Assembly: GCA_033763735.1 (NCBI GenBank)
Contig: JANRJY010000021.1
Coordinates: forward strand, 5,059 to 69,058
Source of the DNA: JANRJY01 sp033763735
GTDB taxonomy: Bacteria; Bacteroidota; Bacteroidia; Cytophagales; UBA9547
Direction: 5' to 3'
DNA length: 64,000 nt
Part shown: positions 34,389 through 43,294 of the stretch, one piece after another
Position numbering within the stretch: the first letter of the stretch is position 1
How the letters are laid out: each line of letters starts with the position of its first letter
Notes under the pieces: model-generated
Databases searched by the model: none
Seen by the model: only the letters and a program-made list of their open reading frames with translations
What the model was told of the DNA's origin: nothing
Made by a program: the position numbers and the translations under genes

Positions 34389-37300
34389 TTATTCCAAAAT
34401 TAATCTTTGATGAAATGCAGCACCTGGGGTTCCAATTGTTAAGATGTAATATCCTTTGGCAACATTTGAAAGATCTATTTCTTTTTTGCCATTATAATTT
34501 TTTATAGAAGAATAATAAGGAATATCTCCTTTTTGATTCATAATGCTTAACTCAATGTCTCCTCTGATTAAATCACTTAAAAGAAAGAATTTACCGCTTG
34601 TTGGGTTAGGGAAAATAACAACAAATGGTAATATTTGGTTTGAATTTGAATTAATATTTAAAGTACTAATATTAATGGGGATATTAATAGTAGTAGATAC
34701 TAAATTGTTGTCTGATGAAATTGCCTTAATTTTAATAATATCAATACTATTATTAACCGCAATTATTTCTAATTGATTCCCTGATAAAGTAGTTGTTTTT
34801 ATTGAAGAAGCTCCTTGTATAATTTCCCAAACTATATCTTTGTTTGTTGCATTTGATGGAGTAATTATTCCAGTCAAAGTAATAGTTTTATTATTATCAT
34901 TTATTTCAGTGGAATTAGCTACTTGGATATTTAACCCTTGAGAGGGTATTTTACTTTCGACATTTACATTTAAAGTTGTATAAACAGAGGGTAAATAAGT
35001 TGAGATTGCTTTCACTTGAACAATTTGATTGCTTTCTATATTACTACAGGTCACAATTAAATTATTACCTATTGTAGTTTGCGAAGTAACATTAATTCCA
35101 GTAGTCGATACTTGCCAAATGAAGTTTAAATCTACTGCATTAGAAGGGGTTGGAATTCCAATAAATGTAATGACATTAGTTGTTAAATTAAATACGGTAG
35201 CTGTTGATGATATTTGTATGTTTTGAATAGTGATGTTGTTATAAATAGGGATGTTTATTATTCCAATTATTGTATTTATATCAGAAGAAATAGCTTTTAC
35301 CTGAACTGTTTGATTATTTGCAATTCCATCAAATGTAATTATGAGAATATTATTAGCCCCAACTTGTTGTGATACATTTACCCCAGTTGTTGAAATTTGC
35401 CAAGTAAAATTTTTATTACTTGCGTTTCCAGGTAATATAGTTCCTGTAACCGTAATTATTTTTAAATCTGTATTAAAAGATGCACTTGAAGCAGACAATC
35501 CAATACTTTGAACATCAATTTTGTTTGAAACTTTTAAATTAATTGTGGAAACCACAGAATTAACTGATAATGATGTTGCTGTTACTATTATATTTTGATT
35601 ATTTGCTATTCCTATACATGTAATAATCAGATTATTCCCAGGGAATGTGTTGTACAAAAATGTTACGCCAGTGGATGAAATCATCCAACTTAAATTTTTA
35701 TTTGTTGTGTTAGTTGGCAGCACATTACCATTAACTGTAATTACATTAATATTTGGACTAAAGGTTGTTGTATTGGCGCTTAAAGAAATAGTTTGAGGGG
35801 CAATAGTTTGACCCGAAATATTTATTTGAATATTTTTTTGGAGCAAAAGATTACCAATAACAAAACCTGATATAGTTACAGTCCCATCACTTCCAAGTGA
35901 TGAAACGAGTCCATTTGATGAAACAGTAACAACCACTCCATTTGATTGTTTAATAATTTCCCATCCAAAACCTTGATTAAATCCTGTGCACCCATTTGTA
36001 CTTGGAGATAACTGAACAGAACCACCATATGTATTGATTGAAGGGGTTAATGTGCCTCCTGGTCCTGTAATGCTTATGGAAGTAGTTGGTGTTTGTCCAG
36101 AAATGGTCACAAGTGCGAATGATTTGATTGAAAAATCTGATGAAGCAATGGCTGTAACAGTTACAACACCATTGTCAATTGCAGTTAAAAGACCGTTATT
36201 ATTAATAGTAGCAATATTAGAGGGACTTGTTGACCATAAAATACTAGGGATACTTGCGTTGGAAGGAGATACTGCTCCTCCCATTAGAAGAGTTCCTCCA
36301 CAAGAACTTATATTTAATGAACTTGTGGTGATGTTAATAGAGGTGACTGAGTTAGGCTGATAGGAAATTCTATATAATCCTGTTGATCCTGCATTAAGAC
36401 TTCTAGTAATATAGTACATTTGTCCGTCAGGACCTACTTCTAGGAATAATGCTCCAATACCTGAATTGGCATTTCCAATATTATTAGCTAAGCCAGTTGC
36501 AAAGTTTTGTACAGTGTTTCCATTATCTACATCTATTGTATTTATGTAACCATTACAAAAGTCCATATAAAAATATTTGTTATTATACATAGATGGCCAG
36601 TTAGAACCAGAAACTGAACTATAAAATATCCCTCCGGTTATTGCACAACCAACTGTGGTTCCCGTTTTGATATTACATCCTGATGTAGGATTAGTGCAGT
36701 GTTGATACATATATATTGGATTTACAAAATTCGAACTGGAAGTTGTTCCTTCTACTGAAGGCCATCCAAAATGTTTGCCACCACTAGGAGTGACTTTACT
36801 TATTTCTTCTCTAGCACTTGCATTGCTTGACCCAACGTCATTTACATATATATCGCTAGTGCCTGGGCGAAAATGCATAGTAAAAGGATTTCTGAATCCA
36901 CGTGCATAAAAATATTTTTGTGGACCAAAAGTAGGTGAAGGTGATGAATAGAAAGGGTTGTCTGATGGAGCAGAACCATCTTTGTTTATTCTTAATATTT
37001 TTCCGAAATAACTGTTCCAGTTATCTGCCCATTGATAAGAAATACAGCCTGAAGAAACCCCTTGACATGAATTACATGACCAATCACAAGAAGTACTTGT
37101 TGGAGTAAAACAAGGGCACCATAAATCACCTTCTCCTGTTACTAAATATAGTTTTCCGTCAGGACCAAATTGCATTTGACCACCATCATGATTTACATTA
37201 ATTACACTCCCAGGTGTGATGTCCATGTCTAAGATTGTTTTTTTGCTTCCCGGTAAAACCAAATTTCCATTCATGGTATAACGAGCAATTTTATGTCGAA

Positions 37301-37679
37301 TGGTATTGTTGAGAGTTAGTTGAACACCATTATAAAAATTATATCTGACATTAATAGTGTAGTAACAGTAAATATATCCATTAGTATTGAAATCCGGATC
37401 AACAGCAATACCTAGAAATCCTTTTTCGTTACCCCAGAAAATACTGTCTGTAAGTGTAAGTGCAGGTGTTGTAATCAAAGTTCCATTTTGTACAACGTAC
37501 ATGTATCCATCTTGTCGAGCCAGCAATATCCGTCCATCAGGAGTAAAAGCCATAGATACCGGATTTTGCAAAGTTGCTACTTGTTCTAATTTGAATCCTT
37601 GTGGCAAAGATTGTGCACATAAATTGAATACGAATAAAGAAAAACTTATGACTACTATTTTAAACATATTTAGCTTCAT
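34389..37679 (-). CDS. Secreted PQQ-type glucose/sorbosone dehydrogenase-like protein with Ig repeats and T9SS domain
   Basis: A 1096-residue exported protein with a signal peptide at about 1-23. Residues about 28-445 are a GSDH-type beta-propeller: FKLEQVATLQNPVSMAFTPD, GFLGIAVDPDF, HDGGQMQFGPDGKLYLVTGE, KILRINKDG, ARGFRNPF and GPDGQMYYITR. A Cys-rich insertion (about 195-215) interrupts the propeller. Six or so Ig/Big_2-like repeats follow, several with NxxFxWQISTTGxxV cores. The C-terminus (VVIFPNPTSGKFF) is a T9SS type A domain. Expected activity is PQQ-dependent aldose oxidation outside the cell, though many family members are non-enzymatic. Its start overlaps the upstream gene by 4 bp, so the two are coupled. 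Confidence 0.85.
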   Translation of the reverse strand: MKLNMFKIVVISFSLFVFNLCAQSLPQGFKLEQVATLQNPVSMAFTPDGRILLARQDGYMYVVQNGTLITTPALTLTDSIFWGNEKGFLGIAVDPDFNTNGYIYCYYTINVRYNFYNGVQLTLNNTIRHKIARYTMNGNLVLPGSKKTILDMDITPGSVINVNHDGGQMQFGPDGKLYLVTGEGDLWCPCFTPTSTSCDWSCNSCQGVSSGCISYQWADNWNSYFGKILRINKDGSAPSDNPFYSSPSPTFGPQKYFYARGFRNPFTMHFRPGTSDIYVNDVGSSNASAREEISKVTPSGGKHFGWPSVEGTTSSSNFVNPIYMYQHCTNPTSGCNIKTGTTVGCAITGGIFYSSVSGSNWPSMYNNKYFYMDFCNGYINTIDVDNGNTVQNFATGLANNIGNANSGIGALFLEVGPDGQMYYITRSLNAGSTGLYRISYQPNSVTSINITTSSLNISSCGGTLLMGGAVSPSNASIPSILWSTSPSNIATINNNGLLTAIDNGVVTVTAIASSDFSIKSFALVTISGQTPTTSISITGPGGTLTPSINTYGGSVQLSPSTNGCTGFNQGFGWEIIKQSNGVVVTVSSNGLVSSLGSDGTVTISGFVIGNLLLQKNIQINISGQTIAPQTISLSANTTTFSPNINVITVNGNVLPTNTTNKNLSWMISSTGVTFLYNTFPGNNLIITCIGIANNQNIIVTATSLSVNSVVSTINLKVSNKIDVQSIGLSASSASFNTDLKIITVTGTILPGNASNKNFTWQISTTGVNVSQQVGANNILIITFDGIANNQTVQVKAISSDINTIIGIINIPIYNNITIQNIQISSTATVFNLTTNVITFIGIPTPSNAVDLNFIWQVSTTGINVTSQTTIGNNLIVTCSNIESNQIVQVKAISTYLPSVYTTLNVNVESKIPSQGLNIQVANSTEINDNNKTITLTGIITPSNATNKDIVWEIIQGASSIKTTTLSGNQLEIIAVNNSIDIIKIKAISSDNNLVSTTINIPINISTLNINSNSNQILPFVVIFPNPTSGKFFLLSDLIRGDIELSIMNQKGDIPYYSSIKNYNGKKEIDLSNVAKGYYILTIGTPGAAFHQRLILE

Positions 37680-38689
37680 GGGGAATGTTTGATTAATTTT
37701 TGATGGATAAATTGACCATTTTTTAAAAGTAATTTAATGTAGTACAATCCTGCAGGTAATTCTTTCAAAATGATTTTTGATTCTGGATTTACTATATTCA
37801 AAATGGTTTTACCTTCAATATTGATGATTAATATTTGCTTGATTTCAATAAATGTTGACATGTCAAATTCTACAAAATCAATAAATGGATTAGGTGAAAT
37901 TTTAAAATTAGTATTATTTTTAAATTCCTCGCTGTATCCAGTGATAGTTTGGTTGGTTCCTGTATTTGTACCTGTAGTTGTTTGGTTGGTTCCTGTATTT
38001 GTACCTGTAGTTGTTTGATTGGTTCCAGTGTTAGTACCTGTAGTTGTTTGATTGGTTCCACTCGAGGTTTGAGGACCTAAAAACTCAATTGTAAACGTTG
38101 TATCATTTTTTGGAGTATAAAATACTTGACCTGGAAATGTACTACCAAAAGACCATTTGGAAAATCTGTATTCTACACCACTTAAGGTTTGCACGGATTG
38201 AAATGATATGGGTAAAACACCATTTTCTACTTCAGAAATCGAAAAGTCAGAAGTAAAACCAGTTCCAAATAATTTGATGGTTAATCCTGAAGGTATGGTT
38301 TTAAATGTGACTTTTGATGTATCCGGCAACGCGTCATAAAAAGTTGTATCAAATGGTTTTCGTATTCCATAGGGAGTAATTAGTTCTACTCTATAAAACA
38401 CTTTGGAAGTAAATTCACCCTTTTGCGGTAATTCAAACAAAAACACAGAGTCGTTTGTTAAAGAGGCAAGGTTATCATGCCAATGTTCTTCATGTCTATA
38501 ATGAGCTCTCCAAATAAAATTATTCTTTTTAACCACATTTCCGGAGGAGTCTTTTGCTATTCCACAAAAAGTCAAAGTCGTGCCTAAATTGTATTTTAAC
38601 CCAATTGAGGGTCCTGTTATTGTTCCCGTAAATCCGTTTACAAATTGTATAGTAATTAAAAATATAAATGCCAGTAATTTTATACTCAC
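37676..38689 (-). CDS. Secreted T9SS protein with TGTNTGTNQTT repeats
   Basis: A 337-residue protein from GTG 38689. It has a signal peptide (LLAFIFLITIQFVNG), then about 180 residues of beta-sandwich character with no clear family (GTTLTFCGIAKDSSGNVVKK; HYRHEEHWHD is His-rich). An 11-residue repeat, TGTNTGTNQTT, occurs about 3.3 times (about 209-246), and a T9SS-type C-terminal domain follows (FKISPNPFIDFV, ending GQFIHQKLIK). Its stop overlaps the start of the GSDH-like gene (ATGA-type coupling), so the two secreted proteins are probably made together. The His-rich stretch may bind metal. Function unknown. Confidence 0.75.
   Translation of the reverse strand: MSIKLLAFIFLITIQFVNGFTGTITGPSIGLKYNLGTTLTFCGIAKDSSGNVVKKNNFIWRAHYRHEEHWHDNLASLTNDSVFLFELPQKGEFTSKVFYRVELITPYGIRKPFDTTFYDALPDTSKVTFKTIPSGLTIKLFGTGFTSDFSISEVENGVLPISFQSVQTLSGVEYRFSKWSFGSTFPGQVFYTPKNDTTFTIEFLGPQTSSGTNQTTTGTNTGTNQTTTGTNTGTNQTTTGTNTGTNQTITGYSEEFKNNTNFKISPNPFIDFVEFDMSTFIEIKQILIINIEGKTILNIVNPESKIILKELPAGLYYIKLLLKNGQFIHQKLIKHSP
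37951..38060 (-). repeat. 33-bp tandem repeat in secreted-protein gene
   Basis: Copies at 37951-37983 and 37984-38016 are identical. 38017-38049 differs at a few bases, and a partial copy follows. The unit encodes eleven residues of Thr/Gly/Asn/Gln. The identical copies imply recent expansion by slippage. Confidence 0.9.
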
Positions 38690-38780
38690 TTAGAATAGTC
38701 CAATTTTATATTTGAAAGTTTACAAAGATATGATTAAGGAGGCACTAAAAAAATATTTATATGAAAATTTGAATCAATTA

Positions 38781-41309
38781 TTATTCCCAACCCGTATAAA
38801 GCCTCTTTAATCTTTCAGAAGTTTCTTTACTTCTAATGTCCTTTAGTTTAGCTTGTATGTTTTTGTCATTGGAGTGCAATGCAAGAGCTTGAAAACCGGA
38901 ATATCGTATCCAAATACTATAATGCGTTCGAGCTATTTTTTCAAATATTATTAAACTTTCATTTAATTTTTTGCCTTTTAAATGTAAAGAGTATCTTCCA
39001 AAATGTTGTATCACCGAATACAAGGATTCGCCTTTACTTCTTTTGACTGCAATGTCAAACCATTGTACTTTATTACTGTCATTTTGTTCTGAAAAATATT
39101 CGGCCAATGCTTCAGTAATTTGGCTATTGGGCTCATTTTCAAATTTAGAGATCAAAGTGTCTGCATTTTTTGGTTTTAATTTAGCCAATGCAGTCAATGA
39201 AGCCGATACAACTGACCATGCACTGTCTTGCAATCCTTTTTCAAAAATTTCAATGAGTTTGGGGCTTTTAAATACAGAGAGTTTCTCGATCGCAAGCGCT
39301 TTTATATGCGGATATGGGTCGTTTTGAGCAACTTTTTCAAATATTTCAAATATTTTTGAAGTGTCTTTTGTTTTATACTTTGAAATACTTTCTAAAGCTA
39401 TTTCTCTTATTTTCCAGAAAGGGTCATTGACTGCTTGTTTCATAAGCTCAAAAACATTTGCTGAATCAATGTCGTCAGCAAGCTTTTGAATAGCATCTTC
39501 TCTATTTACGTATCCCTTTTCATGTTTGTATTGAAATATCAATTCTTTGTTGGTCTTGTATTCATCTATTTTCCCAACAATTCTATTATCAGAATCAAAT
39601 ACAACAAGGGAAGGGTATTTGTTTGCCGTAAATTTGAAATCTTGTTTTAGAGTATCTATAGTAATATCGTATGAATATTTAATTGAATCTACCCAAACAT
39701 TAACTTTTATAGGCATTTGATACACAGGCATATATCTCAAATCCTGATTTTGATTTACTGTTAATTTTACTTGATTATTTTCATAAGTCCAATAGGTATC
39801 AAGCTCCGGATGACCGGGTGAAAGAAACCACTGATTGAAAAACCAATTCATATCTTGACCCGTGACTTCTTCAAAAGCCATTCTAAGGTCATGTATTTCA
39901 GCTGTTTTGAATGCAAATTTTTTTATATATATCTGCAATGATTTGAAAAAAGCCTCATCACCAACTGTTAGCCTAAGCATATGCAAAATGGTGCCGCCTT
40001 TAGAATAAGAATGATTGTCAAACATATCATCCGCGGTTTTATTAAAGTAGCGGATTATGGGTTCTCGTTTTTGTCGGGCTTCCCATAAGTAGTTACTCAT
40101 TTCATCCAACCGTAAATATTCAGCAGCATCCGGGCCAAATTTGTATTCTTGCCAAAGATATTCGGCATAGTTTGCAAATGATTCATTCAGAGCCAAATTC
40201 GCCCACGATTCGCAGGTAACCAAGTCACCAAACCAATGATGAAAAAGTTCATGTGCCTGAATGCCATCCCAATTTTGATCCAAAAGTTCGCGGTCGGTTT
40301 TTTGAAGTGCATCCATAAACACTGTTGCAGAAGTATTTTCCATGGCACCCGAAACGTAATCGCGGACTACAATGGATGCATATTTGGGCCATACATACGG
40401 GTAATCTAGTTTCTTTGAGAAAAACTCCATCATTTCGGGTGTATTGCCAAATATTTTTCTGGCATATTTTTCATAAGGTTTTTCAACATAATATTGAACT
40501 TGTTTGTCACGCCATTGGTCATTTATCACAGCAAAATCACCTATCGCCATCATAAATAAGTATGGGGCATGAGGCAAATCCATTTTCCAATAATCGGTTC
40601 TCAAACTGTCGTTTGCTTTTATAGAGGAAACTAAAATACCGTTCGAAATCGTTTTGAATTTATTGGGTACAGTGATTGAAATTTCTTGAGTTGATTTTTG
40701 GTTTGTAGCATCAATAGTTGGAAACCAACATGAGGCAGATTCAGTTTCGCCTTGCGTCCACAGTTGAATAGGTTTTGTATTGTCCAGTGAATCAGGTCCT
40801 ATAAAAAACAATCCTTTATCCGATTCTATGGCATCGCCTCCCGATGATTTAAGTTCTTCCGGCTTGGCGATGTATTTAATAATTGCAGTTAAAGTATCAC
40901 TATTATTAAATGTTTGATTTAAATTAATTAATAGTTTTTTCTGGTCATACACATAGGTGGTACCTTTTAGAGTATCTTTTTTAGATAGTATGCTAACTTT
41001 CAGAATATCAAAACCTTTGGCATCAAGTACTAATGTTTTTTGTGGGTAAAAATGAGGTTTCAATGTAACCCAGGCTCTTCCGGAAAGCTGTTTTTTATTC
41101 CAAATAGGAGTTACTTCAAGTTTGGTATGGATTAAATCGAAGTCTTTGGTTTTGGAAGGTTTGTAGGAGAATTTTTTAGGTGCCCAAATAGGTATGTTGT
41201 CTTTTTGGTTTTTAGTTTTTGGTTTTTGATTTAGTGTACTCAAAAGTGCACATGAGCTTAGCTCGAACAATAAAAATAAAATAATAATAAAACTTGCAAA
41301 TCGCCTCAT
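38781..41309 (-). CDS. M1 family aminopeptidase with C-terminal HEAT-like repeats
   Basis: An 842-residue zinc metallopeptidase. The lipoprotein signal (IIILFLLFELSSCALLS) has its Cys near residue 20, so it is anchored outside the cytoplasm. The exopeptidase motif GAMEN is at 321-325, and the zinc site HELFH at 353-357 is followed 18 residues later by E376 (NESFANY). After the catalytic and beta domains, the last ~230 residues form HEAT-like helical repeats (DPFWKIREIALESISKYK, DPYPHIKALAIEKLSVF, DSAWSVVSASLTALAKL). It should remove N-terminal residues from peptides. A low-complexity NQKPKTKNQK stretch follows the lipid anchor, encoded by repeats at 41208-41235. Confidence 0.93.
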   Translation of the reverse strand: MRRFASFIIILFLLFELSSCALLSTLNQKPKTKNQKDNIPIWAPKKFSYKPSKTKDFDLIHTKLEVTPIWNKKQLSGRAWVTLKPHFYPQKTLVLDAKGFDILKVSILSKKDTLKGTTYVYDQKKLLINLNQTFNNSDTLTAIIKYIAKPEELKSSGGDAIESDKGLFFIGPDSLDNTKPIQLWTQGETESASCWFPTIDATNQKSTQEISITVPNKFKTISNGILVSSIKANDSLRTDYWKMDLPHAPYLFMMAIGDFAVINDQWRDKQVQYYVEKPYEKYARKIFGNTPEMMEFFSKKLDYPYVWPKYASIVVRDYVSGAMENTSATVFMDALQKTDRELLDQNWDGIQAHELFHHWFGDLVTCESWANLALNESFANYAEYLWQEYKFGPDAAEYLRLDEMSNYLWEARQKREPIIRYFNKTADDMFDNHSYSKGGTILHMLRLTVGDEAFFKSLQIYIKKFAFKTAEIHDLRMAFEEVTGQDMNWFFNQWFLSPGHPELDTYWTYENNQVKLTVNQNQDLRYMPVYQMPIKVNVWVDSIKYSYDITIDTLKQDFKFTANKYPSLVVFDSDNRIVGKIDEYKTNKELIFQYKHEKGYVNREDAIQKLADDIDSANVFELMKQAVNDPFWKIREIALESISKYKTKDTSKIFEIFEKVAQNDPYPHIKALAIEKLSVFKSPKLIEIFEKGLQDSAWSVVSASLTALAKLKPKNADTLISKFENEPNSQITEALAEYFSEQNDSNKVQWFDIAVKRSKGESLYSVIQHFGRYSLHLKGKKLNESLIIFEKIARTHYSIWIRYSGFQALALHSNDKNIQAKLKDIRSKETSERLKRLYTGWE
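41208..41235 (-). repeat. TTTTTGG/TTTTTAG short repeats just after the lipobox codons
   Basis: Tandem TTTTTGG, TTTTTAG and TTTTTGA units encode NQKPKTKNQK directly behind the lipobox of the M1 peptidase. It looks like an in-frame insertion of a simple intergenic-type repeat. Confidence 0.6.
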
Positions 41310-41392
41310 TTTCCGAATAACCTTCTAAAAAAGCAAATATTATCATCACTGCCAAATTAAAAAATAGCAATTCAGAAAAATTAAATTTTTCT

Positions 41393-41400
41393 TATCTTTG
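41393..41400 (+). promoter_or_regulatory. -7 promoter element TATCTTTG
   Basis: A perfect match to the Bacteroidota -7 consensus TAnnTTTG, ending 4 bp before the ATG at 41405. If used, the transcript would be nearly or wholly leaderless. No convincing -33 TTG was found at the expected distance. Confidence 0.5.
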
Positions 41401-41404
41401 TTAT

Positions 41405-41833
41405 ATGGGATTAATCAGAGTAAATATTGAACTTATTAATGCGGATGACACTGCGGTAGCATCAAGAGGATTTATCAAACAAGAGGAGATTCGTAGAATA
41501 ACAACACCTGCTTTAGTTGATAGTGGTGCTTATATGCTTTGCATAAACGAAAATATAGCTAACCAACTTGGATTAAAAACAATAGAAACTGAGGAAGCTA
41601 TATTGGCAGATGGCAGCCTTAAGAGAGTGAATATTGTTGGACCTATTGAAATACGTTTCGGAAACAGACGCACCCATCAGGATGCTATGATATTGCCTGG
41701 TAATAGCGAAGTATTTTTAGGAGCTATTCCTATGGAAGATATGGACGTGGTGATTGATCCTTTGAAACAAACTTTAACTCCTCATCCGGACAGACCGTAT
41801 ATGGCTGGTACGGTATTGAAAGGTATCAGATAA
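41405..41833 (+). CDS. Clan AA (retropepsin-like) aspartic protease
   Basis: A 142-residue single-domain protein. The catalytic motif is D-S-G in TPALVDSGAYMLCINENIA, followed by the flap-like region and the second hydrophobic-hydrophobic-Gly signature (EVFLGAIPMEDMDVVID). That order is typical of small bacterial clan AA aspartic proteases, which work as dimers. There is no signal peptide, so it is cytoplasmic. It is monocistronic, with its own promoter element. The substrate is unknown, and some homologues are of uncertain activity. Confidence 0.8.
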   Translation: MGLIRVNIELINADDTAVASRGFIKQEEIRRITTPALVDSGAYMLCINENIANQLGLKTIETEEAILADGSLKRVNIVGPIEIRFGNRRTHQDAMILPGNSEVFLGAIPMEDMDVVIDPLKQTLTPHPDRPYMAGTVLKGIR

Positions 41834-41939
41834 AATAACTGTCTGATTTTTAAATATTTAATTTGCTGCTTATTTTTTATTTAGATTTTTTTTACAAATA
41901 ATTAAAGTATTTTCATTTTTCAATCGTCTACACCAGTAG

Positions 41940-42536
41940 ATGGATGCCAGTTTACAAGTCAACGAATTAATAATGCAGCAAAACAGAGCGCTTCAAATAC
42001 AAGAAATTGTGGTAAGGGAGCGCAAGCGGTTATTGGCGTTTATTCGTAAGCGAATTCCTTCAGGTACCGATGCCGAAGATGTACTGCAGGATGTCTTTTA
42101 TGATTTGGTGGAGGCAACTTATGTGACCAAACCTATTGAGCAAGTAGTGTCATGGTTGTTTAAAGTAACTCGCAACAAAATCATAGATCTGTACCGAAAA
42201 CGAAAGTCTATTTCTTTTGAAGATGCATTCATTGGCTCAGATGCTGAGGATGAGGAACGATTGCTGATTGCTGATATTTTGCCCGATAACATGTCGGATG
42301 CTAACACACAAATGTGGCAAACGGCTGTAATGGAAACCATATCAGAAGCCTTGGACGAACTACCGGAAGAACAAAAAGAAGTATTTGTAATGCATGAGTT
42401 GGAAGACATGAGCTTAAAAGAAATAGCTGCACTTACCAATACCAATGTAAAAACACTTATTTCCAGAAAACGATATGCGGTGATGTATCTGAGGGATCGA
42501 TTGCAAATACTTTATAATGAATTAATTAACTCTTAA
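41940..42536 (+). CDS. ECF-type RNA polymerase sigma factor
   Basis: A 198-residue sigma-70 family protein with region 2 at about 30-100 (RKRLLAFIRKRIPSGTDAEDVLQDVFYDLVE; SWLFKVTRNKIIDLYRKRK) and region 4 at about 135-185 (ALDELPEEQKEVFVMHELEDMSLKEIAALTNTNVKTLISRKRYA). There is no region 1 or 3. It directs polymerase to a specific regulon. The next two genes encode paralogous small membrane proteins 12 and 31 bp downstream, so the three form an operon. No classical anti-sigma domain is present; the small membrane proteins might play that part. Confidence 0.92.
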   Translation: MDASLQVNELIMQQNRALQIQEIVVRERKRLLAFIRKRIPSGTDAEDVLQDVFYDLVEATYVTKPIEQVVSWLFKVTRNKIIDLYRKRKSISFEDAFIGSDAEDEERLLIADILPDNMSDANTQMWQTAVMETISEALDELPEEQKEVFVMHELEDMSLKEIAALTNTNVKTLISRKRYAVMYLRDRLQILYNELINS

Positions 42537-42548
42537 AAAAACAGAAAA

Positions 42549-42839
42549 ATGGAAACTACAATGATTCTGCACGGAATAAAATTTATTGCCTTCGGGATAT
42601 TATTTATTAGTGTGGCTGCTTATGCAGTATTACGCTTATGGAACTGGCTGGTCCCTGAGTTATTTAAAGGGCCAATTATCAAATTCAAGCATGCCTTAGG
42701 TTTGATGGCACTTTCATTTATCTTATTTGGTGGATTTCGAGGTAATGGTCACAGATGGCATGGAGGTCATTTGGGGCAACATCAAATGTACCATCAAGGA
42801 TGTATGGAAAATCAAAAAACTAATAGTAAAATTAATTAA
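42549..42839 (+). CDS. Small two-helix membrane protein with His-rich tail (paralog 1)
   Basis: A 96-residue protein with two hydrophobic helices (IKFIAFGILFISVAAYAVL and HALGLMALSFILFGGF) separated by LWNWLVPELFKGPIIK. A His/Gly-rich tail follows (HRWHGGHLGQHQMYHQGC) that could bind metal. It is clearly paralogous to the next gene (shared LWNWLxPxLFxGPxI). It follows the sigma factor by 12 bp. Function unknown. Confidence 0.8.
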   Translation: METTMILHGIKFIAFGILFISVAAYAVLRLWNWLVPELFKGPIIKFKHALGLMALSFILFGGFRGNGHRWHGGHLGQHQMYHQGCMENQKTNSKIN

Positions 42840-42858
42840 CACTTAAATATTAAATCGA

Positions 42859-43242
42859 ATGAAATACGGATATTGGATGTGGAAAGGTGCTAAATTTCTT
42901 GCAACTGGAGTTGCATTGATAGCATTGTTAGGATGGGTAATAATGAGCCTTTGGAATTGGTTGATTCCTACGCTTTTTAGCGGACCTGTTATTGGTTACT
43001 GGCAAGCTATGGGTTTATTTGTACTTGCAAAAATCTTCTTTGGATTTGGCAGAGGAGGCGGATGGGGAGGAGGTATGGGTCGTCATCAAATGTGGAAACA
43101 AAAAATGGAAGCCCGCTTTGGCAACATGACACCAGAGGAAAAAGAACGATTCAAACAACAAATGAAACAACGTTGGGGAGGTCGTTGTGGAGGATATTAC
43201 AAACCGGATGAAAAAGCGGAAGTAGAACAGAGTCAAGTATAA
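42859..43242 (+). CDS. Small two-helix membrane protein with Gly-rich, charged tail (paralog 2)
   Basis: A 127-residue protein. Two helices (FLATGVALIALLGWVIMSL and YWQAMGLFVLAKIFFGF) flank LWNWLIPTLFSGPVIG. A Gly-rich stretch and an amphipathic, charged tail follow (MTPEEKERFKQQMKQRWGG), resembling the metal-responsive periplasmic CpxP/Spy-type helix only superficially. It is a paralog of the previous gene, 19 bp apart. Expected to be in the inner membrane. Its role, possibly sensing for the sigma factor, is inference. It ends the operon before a terminator. Confidence 0.8.
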   Translation: MKYGYWMWKGAKFLATGVALIALLGWVIMSLWNWLIPTLFSGPVIGYWQAMGLFVLAKIFFGFGRGGGWGGGMGRHQMWKQKMEARFGNMTPEEKERFKQQMKQRWGGRCGGYYKPDEKAEVEQSQV

Positions 43243-43258
43243 AAAGTAAGTTATTAAT

Positions 43259-43294
43259 AAAGGGGCTGTAAATAATTCATTTATAGCCCCTTTT
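43259..43294. terminator. Rho-independent terminator
   Basis: AAAGGGGCT (43259-43267) pairs with AGCCCCTTT (43284-43292) around a ~16-nt loop that adds further A/T pairs, followed by T's. It ends the sigma-factor operon. Confidence 0.85.
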
